Assembly: GCA_047967505.1 (NCBI GenBank)
Contig: CM106539.1
Origin: Dipteris shenzhenensis
Lineage: Eukaryota > Polypodiophyta > Polypodiopsida > Gleicheniales
Length of the DNA: 64,000 bases
Strand: one strand, 5' to 3'
Part shown: positions 1 through 10,830 of the stretch, in pieces
How the letters are laid out: the number at the start of each line of letters is the position of its first letter
Position numbering within the stretch: the first letter of the stretch is position 1
Program-made: the position numbers and the translations under genes
The notes under the pieces: generated by a model
What the model was told of the DNA's origin: nothing
Seen by the model: the letters and a program-made list of their open reading frames with translations, nothing else
Databases searched by the model: none

Positions 1-144
1 CATGAGCAGCGTCAGCTATCAATCTAGTGGGTCACCAAGGCATGATCTCCATTGATGCTCAAGCCATCCTTGAACAAGTTAGACTCTGCCGACTGTATCT
101 AAAATATTCAAGCTCGTGTAGAGCTAATCTAAGGAATGCCCTAA

Positions 145-525
145 GTCCTCCATAATCAACATAGCACCATCATTCTTTAGTTGGTTAACCACAAGAATCT
201 CCAATCTCATGCTCCCAGGAACCACCAGGGTGGCGTCTTGAACAGTTCTTATGGACAGCAAGTTGCAACTCCGTCAGGGTACTCCATAACCTTCTTCTAG
301 TGGGCAGTGAAAGTGTAACACCCCCGCGTCGCGTCCTCCATGGTCACCATTGCACCATCAGTCTTTAGTTGGTTAACCACAAGAATCTCCAAGCTCATGC
401 TCCCAGGAACCACCAGGGTGGCCCATCGAACAGTTCTTATTGACACCAAGTTGCAACTTAGTCTCCTCGAGATCCTCGTCAGGGTACCCCATAACTTTAT
501 TTTTGTGGGCAGCGAAAGTGTAGCA
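145..525. repeat. Imperfect tandem duplication, period about 188 bp
   Basis: Two adjacent units (about 145-321 and 333-525) share long blocks, for example the stretch around 181-232 that recurs at about 369-420 and the end blocks near 300-321 and 507-527. The second unit has about 15 extra bases. The minus strand of unit 2 is open for 95 codons, but the product resembles nothing I recognise. It lies just beyond the chromovirus LTR fragment and may be LTR or internal retroelement DNA. Confidence 0.75.
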
Positions 526-539
526 CAAGTGTGACCCTG

Positions 540-773
540 CCACAATAGCCCACTACTAGAAGCTGCTAGATGTGCTAATGCCACCCCTAAGCCTTGTTTT
601 TACTTACTATGTGTAGTCCACTTACCATTTAGGACACTAGGACCTAGTACTAGCTGTCCTAGCTGTAACTAGGCATTACTAGACTTCGTCCGTACTAACT
701 AGTGACTATTGTCTAACTCCCTAATTTCCTAATCTAAGGGACACCCCTTAACATCATATCATTATTGATAACA
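540..773 (-). mobile_element. Start of a gypsy-type LTR (minus strand), truncated or decayed
   Basis: Immediately after the minus-strand polypurine tract (774-786 on plus) the minus strand begins TGTTATC, as expected for the 5' end of a 3' LTR. The LTR would run towards lower coordinates. The far end is not defined because no second LTR copy lies in the window. The segment is AT-rich and has no coding potential. Assignment rests on position next to the polypurine tract and the decayed pol gene. Confidence 0.45.
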
Positions 774-1331
774 TTTCCTCCCCCTTAAGAAGAGTTGACA
801 TCCTCAGCAACAATATTCCGGATGGCTTGAAACCCAGATGACAACTTATGTTTGGGTATTAATGAGACACAAGCTTAGCTTTGCTTACTAAGTTATTTTT
901 ATTTTTATTTTTCTTATTTACTCAAATTTCGTTTTAAGTCGCTTACAAACTCTATTCTTTCCTTTGTTCTTTATTTAAAAAAATAATTTGTAAGATGGGG
1001 ATATTTTCTATTCATATGAAGGTGTATATAATATTTCCTAATCTAAGGCACACCAACATCATATCATTATTGATTTAACATTTCCTCCCCTTAAGAAGAG
1101 TTGACATATTCCGGATGGCGGGATCTTTCGAAACCAAGATGACAACTTATGCTTGGGTATTGATGAGACATAAGCTTAGCTTTGCTTACTAAGTTATTAT
1201 TATTATTTTTTCTCATTTACTCAAATTTCATTTTAAGTCGCTTACAAACTCTCTTCTTTCCTTTGTTCTTTATAAAAAAATTTAATTTGTAAGATTGGGA
1301 TATATTCTATTCATATGAAGGTGTATATAAT
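725..1331. repeat. Tandem duplication, period about 309 bp, spanning a retroelement pol/LTR junction
   Basis: Units 725-1033 and 1034-1331 are clearly the same sequence with small indels. Both contain the block TTTCCTAATCTAAGG, a polypurine tract complement, and the phrase AAGCTTAGCTTTGCTTAC. Each unit carries about 45 bp of LTR start, the polypurine tract and about 240 bp of sequence upstream of it. The duplication therefore happened within an already inserted element. Confidence 0.85.
774..786 (-). other. Polypurine tract (plus-strand primer site) of a gypsy element
   Basis: On the minus strand the sequence is AAGGGGGAGGAAA directly before TGTTATC, the classic polypurine-tract/LTR boundary. 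A second, slightly diverged copy lies at about 1083-1094 because of the 309-bp tandem duplication. Confidence 0.6.
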
Positions 1332-1560
1332 TGCTTTTTGATTCCCATGTAGCATTTTCTTATGAACCATCTTTCCACTTTACTAAGTATTCTTGAATAA
1401 CTATATTGTGCATACGTCTTTCTTTATATCAAGAAATCTTTTCTGGCTTATCTGGAACTATTGAAGGTTCAATCAAGTCAACAAGAAGCTCCTCTTTTAC
1501 CTTACGATGACCTTCAAGCTGTCGTTCTTCAAACGATGAAGAACGACGCAGGCGACTGCA
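787..1560 (-). pseudogene. Decayed Ty3/gypsy chromovirus pol C-terminus with chromodomain
   Basis: Reading the minus strand from about 1490 to 1340 gives a chromodomain-like stretch: an IEPSIV..P segment, then IQEYLVKWKDGS and ENATWE, the aromatic-cage and WE motifs typical of integrase-linked chromodomains in plant chromoviruses. Two in-frame stops break it (a TGA near 1428 and a TAA near 1362). Upstream integrase is absent because the sequence changes character at about 1560. In living elements the chromodomain directs integration to particular chromatin; this copy is dead. Clade within chromoviruses cannot be decided from this fragment. Confidence 0.6.
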
Positions 1561-2120
1561 GGAGCAGCATTAAATAGGCCTAGGACTGGTTGGCCCAGTC
1601 TATGAGCAGTCGGCTGACTGACAGACTAGATGAGGAAAGGCAACAAATAAGTTTAAACAGTAGGGTTAGTAAAATAATTTATTGGTCCTATGTAGATACC
1701 ATTATTGTCTTTGAGGGTAAAGGTTGTGGCCCGGCTGAAACAATCTGTAACAGGTTTGGGGGCTGCGAAGCCTATAAAAGGGCCCCATTGTGGGGCGGTC
1801 CAGTATTCAGCAGTCCCAGTGTGCATATCATTCTTCAGGGTGAAGAGCAGAGTGAGATTGAGGATCACACCATCAGGTCTTGCAGGGCAGAAGTCCAGAC
1901 ATCCACAGCACACCCTGGTGCAGACCTACACACTGTAGGAGAGCGTAAGGTGGTGCAACAGAGGGAGCTTCGTCTGCAGAGAACTTGTGAGCAGATTTTG
2001 CAGGAATGCTCAACCTAGAGCAGCCATGAAATCTGAGAGGGGACATGTGGTGATCTAGGAGTCGTCTACAATAGAGGCATCAGCAAACAGAGCCCGTTCT
2101 TGGTGGGTACCTTAGTGTAT
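1561..2120 (+). other. LTR-like or promoter-like segment with a TATA box
   Basis: A GC-richer island abuts the chromovirus fragment abruptly. It has a good TATA box (TATAAAAG, 1773-1780) followed by transcript-like sequence. A 142-codon plus-strand frame (1590-2018) is open but its translation does not look like a known protein. Inference: U3/R part of an unrelated LTR inserted into or joined to the chromovirus. No terminal TG..CA pair or primer site was found, so this is uncertain. Confidence 0.3.
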
Positions 2121-2634
2121 GTTTGATGATGGTGTTGTCACAGTTTTGGTAATATTATCTACTTGGACATCACCTCCATCTATGAGCTTTGTTTGGGTGA
2201 ATATGTGTGTATCGTCTCCACATCTGAAGTGTTCTCTCTTTATACATACATGTATGGAGTGAGTTAGCATTCAAAACTTTTGTTGTGAGATCTCAAGTCT
2301 TTCTTTATTCCGCTGCATAAGGTTGGCTGTAGCAAGCAGTCCTTTTCTCAAATAGATTTTACTATGCATGCAATGCACTTCAGCGGAAGCAAGCTTTAAG
2401 TCAGCGGGCTTTAACCAACAATAGTTCACATGAGAGTGAGCTAGAAGAGAATGTAGATCAGGTATACATGCCCAAACAGGCTAAAACTGAAACTCCACCA
2501 CGGGTACAATTTCTGGAAACAATGCTCTTCTCTAAGGGACGCAAGTATACTTCCTTGCACAACTTTTGGGACAGGAGGTGAAGGAACAAGGTGCCTCACT
2601 GCAAATTGCCTGATCACTCTTGCATTTGTCCAGG
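2121..2634. other. No recognised feature
   Basis: Non-coding by inspection. A minus-strand frame at 2441-2683 is open for 80 codons and somewhat protein-like, but it matches no family I know and lies in decayed repeat DNA. Confidence 0.3.
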
Positions 2635-3210
2635 GATGAAGAGTCAGTTGTGTATTGTGTGGGACTGGAGGTGCAATCCCCACTTATATAGCCCATGATA
2701 GGGCTAGGCCTAGCCGATCAGCCCATCATCTAGGCTTACTAGGTGGCCCTTCACCTCCGGAGTGCTGACAGAAACTCAATACGAAGACTTTGTATAAATG
2801 GATGCTCAAGTATGTGTGGGGGTGTGAATTTGTATGTGTGAGAGCATATTTTTATACTATGGTCTACACCCACTGTTGGGCGCTGATGACGTTAGTGAGG
2901 ATGTCATAGTAGCTAGTCCCTGCTATGATGGAGTTTATGGTTTTCAATCTTATGAGTGACTATCGTGAGATTGAAATTGCACTATGTTGTGTTTTTAGAG
3001 GATGAGTTTGGAAAGTTCCTGGATTCATCTAAGGTGGCCGGCCAAGCTGACTCGGAGACGACCAGTGAGCCGACCTGAAGAGATGAAGAGTCACTTGTGT
3101 ATTGTGTGTGGAGTGGAGGTGCAACCCCTAATTATGTAGCCTGTGCTGGTAGCCGATCAGCCCATTCTCTAGGCTTACCAGGTGGCTGGCCAAGCTGACT
3201 TGGAGCTGGT
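2635..3210. repeat. Duplicated segment P (two copies), first copy split by an R1 insertion
   Basis: Copy 1 (2635-2747 plus 3039-3062) and copy 2 (3082-3210) share GATGAAGAGTCA, TGTGTATTGTGTG, TAGCCGATCAGCCCAT and GGCCAAGCTGACT in the same order. In copy 2 the block AGGTGGC runs directly into TGGCCAAGC. In copy 1 the same point is interrupted by 284 bp of R1 with AGGTGGC repeated on both sides, which defines the pre-insertion site. Confidence 0.75.
2741..3038 (+). mobile_element. R1 repeat copy A with 7-bp target-site duplication
   Basis: The insert 2748-3031 (284 bp) is flanked by AGGTGGC at 2741-2747 and 3032-3038. It begins CCTTCACCTCC and ends GGATTCATCTA. It aligns with copies at 9.6-10.1, 13.8-14.35 and 14.75-15.2 kb but starts further downstream than they do, so it looks 5'-truncated. 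It has no terminal inverted repeat and no TG..CA ends. An internal TATAAAT lies near 2797. Confidence 0.65.
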
Positions 3211-4236
3211 CAGACAGTTGCCACCTCATATGCCGACTTTGCCATGTGGCTGTGCCGTTACACATTGCTTTTGAGGTTCCCTACCTGAGATGGGTTCTTC
3301 ATGAAACATAGGCATTGATTTCTTCTTCTCACCAGTTTGGTCTCTCGACCAGATGAAATCCCTTGTTCATGCTAATGAAAGAGTCTGAAGTTGGAGATCC
3401 AATTCGTGATTAGGGACCCTGATGTTATCATCTAATTTCCTGAGACCCTTGATTATAGCTCCAAATGATCTTTATTGATTGTTTTGTGAAAAGTTTTGTA
3501 GGTTAACTAAGATACATTCTCTTTTAAACACAGTGACAGCTTCAGCCAAGTCAGTCCCTCCTGCAAGCACAGGCAATCCATCAGCTTGAGCTCTACCCCC
3601 ACTGTTACTGTTTTACATGGTGTTCATGAATGTTGCCATTGCGATATGTTCAACAGAAAAAGAATAATCAACCATGTATACTTCCATCTCTTTCTGAATC
3701 CTGTCTTGAATCTGCTTATATCTCTTCCACATGGCAGAATGCACAAACAGGAAGTTGAACAAAAACTCTGCCCAAATCTTGGTGAAAACTCAGTAAAACA
3801 CAAGTAAGGTTTTCTGAATTGGTGGCAGGCAGCTGACCAGGAAGTTTCACCAGAAGCCCTAACTTCAAACTTTGGAGATTTCACCCCTTTTTCTGATTCC
3901 TGTGTCAAATCTCAGTCAATTCCAGAACCCAAGAATGATTGAGTTTTTGCTGATGTGGCACCTGTGATAGGCAAAAAGGGTTTTTGCAGAGAAACCAGGT
4001 TCAAACTCTATCAGAAAGTAATGTAAATTATTGCACATAGTTGTAAACTACTCGGTGCTTTCTATCAATTCAGACAATGGATTTTGTAGAGGCGTTTGAA
4101 TGAAATGATTGCGAGTTGCCAAACACATATACTTGAACTTAAGAGTTTGCAATTAAGCTGGAATTAAGACTTATACAGCTTAAACACAAAGTGACATCAT
4201 TGGAAAATTGCAATAGGATTGAGGGGCCAAAAGACG
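3211..4236. other. Decayed, unassigned DNA; possible old coding trace on minus strand
   Basis: Around 3500-3600 the minus strand reads a short protein-like run (LPVLAGGTDLAEAV) next to further open stretches broken by stops towards 3300. It could be an old retroelement gag or a host pseudogene. I cannot name the family. The rest of the interval shows nothing. Confidence 0.25.
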
Positions 4237-4260
4237 CCCCCCCCCCCCCCCCCCCCCCCC
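4237..4260. repeat. Poly-C run, 24 bases
   Basis: Uninterrupted C(24) on the plus strand. Runs this long are uncommon in plant DNA and prone to assembly or sequencing length error. Confidence 0.95.
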
Positions 4261-4679
4261 TTATCCAGGCTCACTTTATTCTTGAAAATGGAGATACAAG
4301 ACCAAGGTGCAATGCACCTTCCAAACTGATGAACTCAGTGAAAACCTAGGACCTAGATACAAGACTCAAGAGCATATGTGCAAGGTAGACAACAAAAAGG
4401 AGGACTTCAAGCTCAGGTTTCAACTCTTGGCTTGCCCAATCCACAAGGAAGAAGCCTGTAACAATCACCACTTACATCCAACATTAGAGGCAAGCACTAG
4501 TTTCTAGAAAGATAGTAGAAACAACATGAAATAGTGCTGTAAATGAGATAAACTTGACAATACAGGCTCCCTTCGTGACTTGACCCTTTTGTAGATGAAG
4601 TCCTTGATGCCTCTGAAGCTACCTTGGGTGAGGAGAGTGTGGAAATGGGGTTGGAATGAGAACAGCTTAGAAAAACAGC
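4261..4679. other. No recognised feature
   Basis: A plus-strand frame of 66 codons (4307-4507) has no recognisable motif. Probably intergenic or LTR DNA. Confidence 0.3.
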
Positions 4680-5191
4680 CTGTAGGCTAGAGAGAGAAAG
4701 CCTCTATGGAGTGATAGTTGTAGAGAGAGAGTGCCAATGCTGAGCCCAAGGGAGGGGATGTAAGAGAGGAGCTGGTGCTGTTCTAGAGGTGCACAGAAAG
4801 GCAGATTTCTGCAAGGGGAATGGGCTGGAACAGTAGAGAGAGAAATTCTGCAGTAGAGAGAGAAAGATTGCAGCAGGAGAGAGAAAGGGGCTGTGTCTGC
4901 TCCAGGCTAGGAGAAGGAGAGAGGATGATGCTGCTGTTCCAGAAGAGCTGAGAGGGGACATATTTCTAGAGAGGAGGGGTTGGAACTGTAGAGAGGGAAT
5001 GTGCTGTTGTAGAGAGAGAAAGTGCTGCTGAGGTGAGAGAATGGCCTGGGGAGAAGCTGGCTGCATCCAAGGAGCTGGAGAGGTTCTGCTGCATCATCCA
5101 AAAGGAGGGAGAAGAAAAGTGACGAATTTTTCATGTGAGGAATGAAGGGGAGAGGTCTTCTTTTATAGGCTCAACCCCCCCCCCCCCCCCC
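4680..5191. repeat. GAGAGA-rich low-complexity array ending in a C(17) run
   Basis: Repeated variants of a TAGAGAGAGAAAG...GCTGCTG phrase recur at roughly 20-40 bp intervals from 4690 to 5040. A TATA-like TTTTATAGG (5161-5169) and C(17) at 5175-5191 follow. The open minus-strand frames here (Ser/Leu/Pro-rich) are by-products of the low-complexity sequence, not genes. Confidence 0.6.
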
Positions 5192-5410
5192 AAGGCCTAG
5201 AGTGGAAGGTGGACACTTGTCCCAGATTTTTGGTGGGCTACAGTCCCAAAGAGGGCAACCCACAACCTGCCCCAAATCTGGTAGATTTGGGGCTAGACAC
5301 TTGGCCTGCATGCCCTGCCACTTGCCATGCATGCTGCCACATGTGGCCAGCTCAGATTCCATGTGGCAGTCTGCCACGTGTCAGCTGCCACGTGTCACTC
5401 CCAAAACCCT
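5192..5410. promoter_or_regulatory. Cluster of CCACGTGTCA / CCACATGTGG motifs
   Basis: Between about 5290 and 5400 there are several E-box/G-box-like cores: GCCACATGTGGC, CCATGTGGCA and twice GCCACGTGTCA. The same style of sequence recurs at 6109-6290, 6720-6790, 23990-24660 and 32520-32940, pointing to LTR regulatory DNA of one retroelement group rather than a host promoter. Confidence 0.4.
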
Positions 5411-7800
5411 AAAGTTTCAAAGTTCTCAGAATTCAATTCTGATCGCACCCACGGGTTCCTAATAGCTTGGACTATCTATTGACGTACTCTAAGGTCATAA
5501 TTGAGCCATATTGAGCTCATTTGTTTGTTGTCTTATCTTGTATCTCCATCACTCTTGGCATGCTGCCAGGCCCACACCCAAAGCTCAGGGAACATTCTCT
5601 TCAATGGTTCCTAGGTCGGTATGCAATCTGTGCATTTGATTGGTCCCATGTTTGGGTACTCAGGTGGGGTGTGGTTTCCAGATGTCCCTCTCAAAGAGAG
5701 GCCATCACTCTTGTGGGTCACCAATGCCCATAACCCCAAGCAAGGGGGTCCCCCCTCAAATGCTAGAACTAGTCCCCATTGACCGTAACTGAACAGTAGG
5801 AAAACATTTCATTTCTTAATAAGCATACTAATGAAAAACAAAAAGAAATAGTACCAAGCAAGTGGATACATGTTGAAGCAGGATGACAATAGTAGGCTTT
5901 ATTGCTGCCAGCTTGCCATCCTTGGAGAGAGGCTTTTAATGCCCAGGATTTTGAATATTGGAGTGATCAGCAGAGTTCCAAAACCACGGAATCAAGATGA
6001 ATCCGATTGGAACATTTCTTATAGGTTAGTACATGTTGGAATTGTAAGGTCACCTCCCCACCTGTGAGCCCCCCAAATGAGGATTGCACCCGGGGGGTGT
6101 ACTAGGGTTTGAGAGATTGCCACATTGGTATTGTGGCTGCCATGTGGGCAGTAGTCAGACAAAGCAAAAGGACAAGGGGGTACCTGGCAGAGAGGGCACC
6201 TCCTGAGAGCAGAGCAGAGGCAAGATTGCTACGTGGCTGTCCACGGGTAGAGAGGTCCATGCTCGCTCACATGGAAGATGCACTCCACTATTGATGTTAA
6301 CATTTGCTGAAGCCATGCGAGCAAAGAAGAGACTCTTCCCATTGTTTGTACCTGCTCACATGTACATGCTGCCATTCTCTCCACTTAAGCTATGAAGGCT
6401 CTTCCTCTCCCCTCTCCCCTCTCCCCTCATGGAGTCTGTCCTTTCCCACCATCTCCCTGTCCGTCTTTCACTATTCTTTCCCAATGTTATGATTCTCTAA
6501 TCGCCTCCACCTTTGGTTATGCCTTGACGATGTGCTTATGCTGATTGTTGCTAGTGGGTTTATGGTGTGGCTTGAAACGTTCTCTTAGTCTTTGTGTGGC
6601 TGTGTAGATGATGCGGGAGTAGGGTTGATGGACAGAGCATCGAGAAGCTATGTGGTCCACAACATGCAAAGACAAATATTTTTTGAAGTATAAATTGTGG
6701 AATTATGAAAATAGGTGATGTTGTTGTGGCCACATGGACTATAGAAAGCTTGATACGTGGCTTGAAAACAATTTGCCATGTGGCACAAAAAGAAGGAAAA
6801 TATGCTTCTGCGTTGGACACTCCGTGAGGAAACGCAATGCCCAATCCTTTGCATGTTATACCCTCCTTACAACATGAAGTCATATCAACTTCATTAGGTT
6901 TTAGGATGATTAAATGTTTTCGTTTACCTCACATTTATGGCCAAAATTTAAGAGGCTATAACTTTGCAAGCATTTGGAATTTCAGAAGGCTTCCAATGTA
7001 AAGTCACGCCCTTCAAGTATGTGGGATCAAATCCTGCAATTGAGTAAGCTTTTAAAAGCACTACCAGTCGGAAAGTGCTCGTCGATAACCTTTTAAGGGA
7101 TCTACTTGAATCTTTAAAAATTCATATCTTTTGTTGGGAGCATCGGATTTTAGAGGAAAAATGATAAGTTTACTTTTCCAAGTTTTGTCCGATGAATATC
7201 TTGAGTCAAATGATCAATGGAGGTGGTAATGAGTTCTTGATGAAGTTGAAGTGGAAGATGCCCACTACTATGGAACATGCTAAGGTTATTGCTTGACAAA
7301 ATCTTTGAAGTTTGGCATTTAGGCATCTTCCTTCTGCCCCCTATGTATTGGAAGCCAGGACTGTATGGGGTGGAGTTGCCATGGCTTAGCCTCTTTCCTC
7401 CCAGTTTATTTGATCTAAGTATGTCTCTGTTCCCCTTGCGCTTTATACTTTGGTTCCAGGTCTTGGAAAGGTCATTAGTGAGCTTTGACTAGAGTTGATG
7501 GCTAAGGTTACTAGGGATCCATACGATTAATCCAAAGACAATCTATCATTACCACTCATTGTGCCCTAATCTTCTACATGTGCAACTCTTGGAATAATCT
7601 AACAATGGGACAAAAGAGTCAGAAGTTGAGATGATGTATTTTAAAGACTCCTCACTTATAGAAGTTCCTTTTTCTAGAATAAAAAAGACTGCTTACTTAG
7701 AAGAGGTAGAAGAAGAAATATCAAGAGGCATGGTCTTCTTCTTCTGTGTGACCCAACGTAGGCCATTCTATGGGCTATCCATAGGTGCCACTCATTCCTT
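5411..7800. other. No gene recognised; LTR-like scraps
   Basis: Several plus and minus frames of 60-107 codons are open but none looks like a known protein. Scattered CCATGTGG/TACGTGG motifs (6109-6290, 6720-6790) resemble the motif clusters elsewhere. A short CTCTCCC repeat sits at about 6408-6428. No splice-consistent gene model was found. Confidence 0.35.
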
Positions 7801-8025
7801 GGTATGTGCCTTGTAGGCCTAGTTACAGTTAGTTAGGTCAGTTGGTACAGTTAGTACATGTACCACTTAGGACACTTAGTCTAGTTAGGGAACTTAGCCC
7901 TAGGGTTTTGTTATATTGGCTTTCTCTTGAGCTTCCACTCAGTTTTGCAGCAATTTGTTACAGCAGCTCGTTTTTTGTCTTCTCCCCTTCATTCTTGAGC
8001 TTTCATTGCTTGCCCTAGCCTAGAT

Positions 8026-8037
8026 TGGTATCAGAGC
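8026..8037 (+). other. tRNA-iMet primer binding site
   Basis: Exact 12-base match to TGGTATCAGAGC. It primes minus-strand DNA synthesis in an LTR retrotransposon. The same site occurs at 60397-60408 in the young element. Confidence 0.85.
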
Positions 8038-8273
8038 AGGTCGGGGATTCATTCCTAGAGCCATTGGCAGCTTGTTCAAGCTGTTTGGCAGCCTTTGGGC
8101 CTCTCATTTCTGATGGTTTGCTGATTTTCTGCACACCTGTGAGTGTTTGAGGCCTCTCCAAGCACTTCTGTTGCGAAAAACCTTTTTTTGACGCGTGAAG
8201 ACCACATTTTGGAGTAGCTACTGCAAAGGGAGACACTTTTCGGACCATTTCAAGCCAGCCTGTTCGGGTTCGC

Positions 8274-8505
8274 ATGTGTGGCTGTTCTCTGCTGTATGGA
8301 TTTCAGACAATCTCTGCTGCATTTATTGCGCTGTACAGGCCTTTACGGATATCTGTGCCATCATTTATTGCTGTGCAGAGGCTGTACGGATCTGCAGACC
8401 AGCATTTAATGCTGTATGGGATGCATTTATTACTGGTACGGCATTGTACGGACATGACAGCTGCTGTGCGGACCTGCTGCACACGCATTTACTGCCGTGA
8501 GGCCT
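8274..8505 (+). repeat. Imperfect tandem repeats in the retroelement leader
   Basis: The phrase CATTTATTGC or close variants (CATTTAATGC, CATTTATTAC, CATTTACTGC) recurs five times at spacings of about 28-52 bp, each associated with GCTGTAYGG-type sequence. It lies in the untranslated leader between the primer site and the truncated end. Confidence 0.55.
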
Positions 8506-9010
8506 GCATCGGGGTTCGTGCCAGCTGATTTGAATCTTTTCAGCTTTTTGGAGCTGTTTCGTGCTGCATGCTGGTGTTTGGAGAATTTCTGAGCTTGTTG
8601 TAGTGATTCAAAGGCCTCTCCTTGAGCCCATTCATTCTCATTTGGCAACCCCTTGCCTCGGGCTGCGAGTTCCCCTCCATTGGATCACCTTCCTCTCTTT
8701 TTGAAGTGTTCTCCTTCTCGTGGGACTTGCTGTAAATCTCATTTCCAGCCCTCTCTTGGCATCCCTAATTGCCATTTGCTATCTTTTTCATCTCTCAAGG
8801 GTGAAACTCTCTACTCAGATCCGGAGCCTTTTCCCCTCTATATTTTCGAGCTACACCTTTGTTGCATTTGTTCTTTCCAATTTTTGCTTCATTTGCATTT
8901 TGAAAAGGCCCCGTGTTGCGTTGGAAGGCCTCGTGCTGCCTTTTGGGGAATTTTGGCAACAAGTACACTTTGAGACAGTAGACTCTTTTGCATTGAAAAG
9001 CTTTGAAGCT

Positions 9011-9580
9011 TAAGCAGCTTTTGGATATGTTATTTCATGATTCACTCCTTACTTTTAGAAAGCTATTTTTGAATAACAATTTGAACATTAGAATTGAATA
9101 AAGCAACAATCCTATAAAAGTTAGTCTCAACAATATTTGTGTGTTTCCATTAGCTTTCTGGTACACCTAAGTACACGTATGCAAATGGTACAAATAGAAT
9201 CGAGTATGAGTCTTTTGCACGACTGTTTATTTGCTAATGCATGTTGGTATAAAACTAGCGATTGACAGGTTATTTGTGGTTTGTAACAGGAGGAGGCAGA
9301 GAGAAGGAAGAAACAGGTGATTTCCTTGAAAATAAACTTTAACTTGTATTAAAATATTTTTTTGACTGTGTGATTAACTGTGTGATTAACTTTAATTTCT
9401 TTATCAAAGTGCCATCAAAGTTTAAATATTTTACTGTGTGATTAACTTAATATTTGTCTTCAGCTAAGAGTGTTTTATTTCCATCTCAAGGTAGAATAAG
9501 GATGGAATAGCAAAATTGGACCACTGAATGAATATATCAGTTTCTGAGTTCCAGCTCTTAGCCTATTTCAGATAGCATAG
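9011..9580. other. Unassigned DNA with one exon-like 27-bp island (9290-9316)
   Basis: TTTGTAACAG precedes and GTGATT follows a 27-base stretch reading EEAERRKKQ in one frame, so it has the form of a micro-exon on the plus strand. No matching neighbouring exon was proven. The rest is AT-rich with repeats of ACTGTGTGATTAAC at 9365-9445. Confidence 0.2.
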
Positions 9581-10098
9581 GTTTTGTACTTGCGACTTGC
9601 TGGTATTGCGATAATTCTTTCTATCTTAAATGGTGCGTTGCCCTATCAGCTAGATTTAGATGCTCGTTTGGGAGATTAAAATGAAATCGTTTAGACTTCA
9701 CAAGCAATTGTAGCTTGAATGAAGAGATATTGGACTACTTTTTGATTAGCCTTCTCCTTTAGTGCTAGCCTTCATCATGGCTAAGTCTGTCCTTCACCTC
9801 TGGAGCGCCTTCAGAAACTTAGTACAAAGACTTTGTATAAATGGATGCTCAAATATTTGTGAGTGTGTGGATTTGTATGTGTGAGAGCATATTTTTATAC
9901 TATGGTCTACACCCAGTGTTGGGCGCTGATGACATCAGTGGGGATGTCATAGTAGCTAGTCCTTGCTATGCGTGTTGGAGTTTAGGGTTTTCAATCTTAT
10001 GAGTGACTATCGTAAGATTGAAACTGCACTATGTTGTGCTTTTAGAGGACGAGTTTGGGAATGTTCTTGGATTCATCTAGGTATATGTTTTGTACTTG
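9581..10098 (+). mobile_element. R1 repeat copy B with 12-bp target-site duplication
   Basis: The perfect 12-mer GTTTTGTACTTG occurs at 9581-9592 and 10087-10098, exactly where homology with copy C begins and ends. The element is therefore 9593-10086 (494 bp). It ends ...CATCTAGGTATAT. It contains the TATAAATGGATGCTC block and a CTATGGTCTACACCCA block shared by all copies. A direct repeat of 12 bp, variable 5' end and lack of terminal repeats fit target-primed reverse transcription (SINE or 5'-truncated LINE). Confidence 0.7.
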
Positions 10099-10195
10099 AT
10101 TTTGCTCGAACTATTGAGCTCTTTATTTCAGCATAGTACTCAGCAAGGGTCTTAGCACGCCCATTTCTCCAGCCCATTGAGGCTTGTATGAGTTT

Positions 10196-10755
10196 TTCCT
10201 TTTGGTGTACTTTGCACTTTTGTCCCATAGGCCCGTGAGGCCTCTCGAGTATGCTAATACATCTTTCTTTCTTTCTTTCTTTCTTTAAATTTTGAGTAGT
10301 CAATACTGAAGTAGGCTTGATAACAATTCTCAATTATGAATGGCATATGCATCAATAGTTTCCAAGTGGCTTTTGGGATGCACATGAGGCGATTTTCATA
10401 GCAAAGATACCTCTAATAGCCTCCCTCTATAATAATTGATGAGGAATAATTGTTACCCTCGTAGAACAATCCCATATCCGTTGGGTAAAAATATATTATT
10501 TTTTCCTTTTGTACTTTGCACTTTTGTCCCATAGGTCCGCGAGGCCTCCCGCGGACGTTTATACATCTTTCTTTCGTTCTTTCTTTAAATTTTGAGTAGT
10601 CAAGACCGAAGTAGGCTAGATAACAATATGCATCAACAATTTCCAAGTGGCTTTTGGGATGCACAAGAGGCAATTTTCATAGCAAAGATACATCTAATAG
10701 CCTCCTTCTATAACAATGATGAGGAATAATTGTTACCCTCACAAAACAATCCCGA
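10196..10755. repeat. Tandem duplication, period about 300 bp
   Basis: Unit 1 (about 10196-10472) and unit 2 (about 10503-10755) share GTACTTTGCACTTTTGTCCC, a (CTTT)n tract followed by AAATTTTGAGTAGTCAA, and TTTCCAAGTGGCTTTTGGG. The (CTTT)n differs: a pure tract at 10264-10286 and an interrupted one in unit 2. Possible LTR or non-autonomous element fragment; no coding. Confidence 0.8.
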
Positions 10756-10780
10756 TTCATCGTGAAAAATGATATTATTT

Positions 10781-10830
10781 TGTCAATGCATTGCGGTAAA
10801 AAGCGTGTCAATGCATTGCGGTAAAAAGCG
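10781..10830. repeat. Perfect 25-bp tandem duplication
   Basis: TGTCAATGCATTGCGGTAAA plus AAGCG occurs twice back to back (10781-10805, 10806-10830) without a mismatch, so the duplication is recent or conserved. Confidence 0.95.

Larger units (their letters stand above)
7801..9010 (+). mobile_element. 5' end of an LTR retrotransposon: LTR remnant, primer binding site and leader
   Basis: The primer binding site TGGTATCAGAGC (8026-8037) is the complement of the 3' end of plant initiator tRNA-Met, used by most plant LTR retrotransposons. The preceding 200 bp or so (from about 7815) should be the LTR end, with a TATATTGG stretch near 7911. Downstream is a leader of about 970 bp with imperfect internal repeats and no gag start. 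The sequence changes character near 9010-9040, so the element is truncated. Superfamily cannot be assigned from this piece. Confidence 0.6.

Noticed and set aside
2748-3031. R1 read as a solo LTR because of its internal TATA-like box
   Set aside because: Copies have target duplications of 7-12 bp rather than about 5, no TG..CA ends, and variable 5' ends, which fit a non-LTR retroposon better.
4704-5134. Minus-strand Ser/Leu/Pro-rich frames
   Set aside because: They arise from the GAGAGA-rich array on the plus strand.
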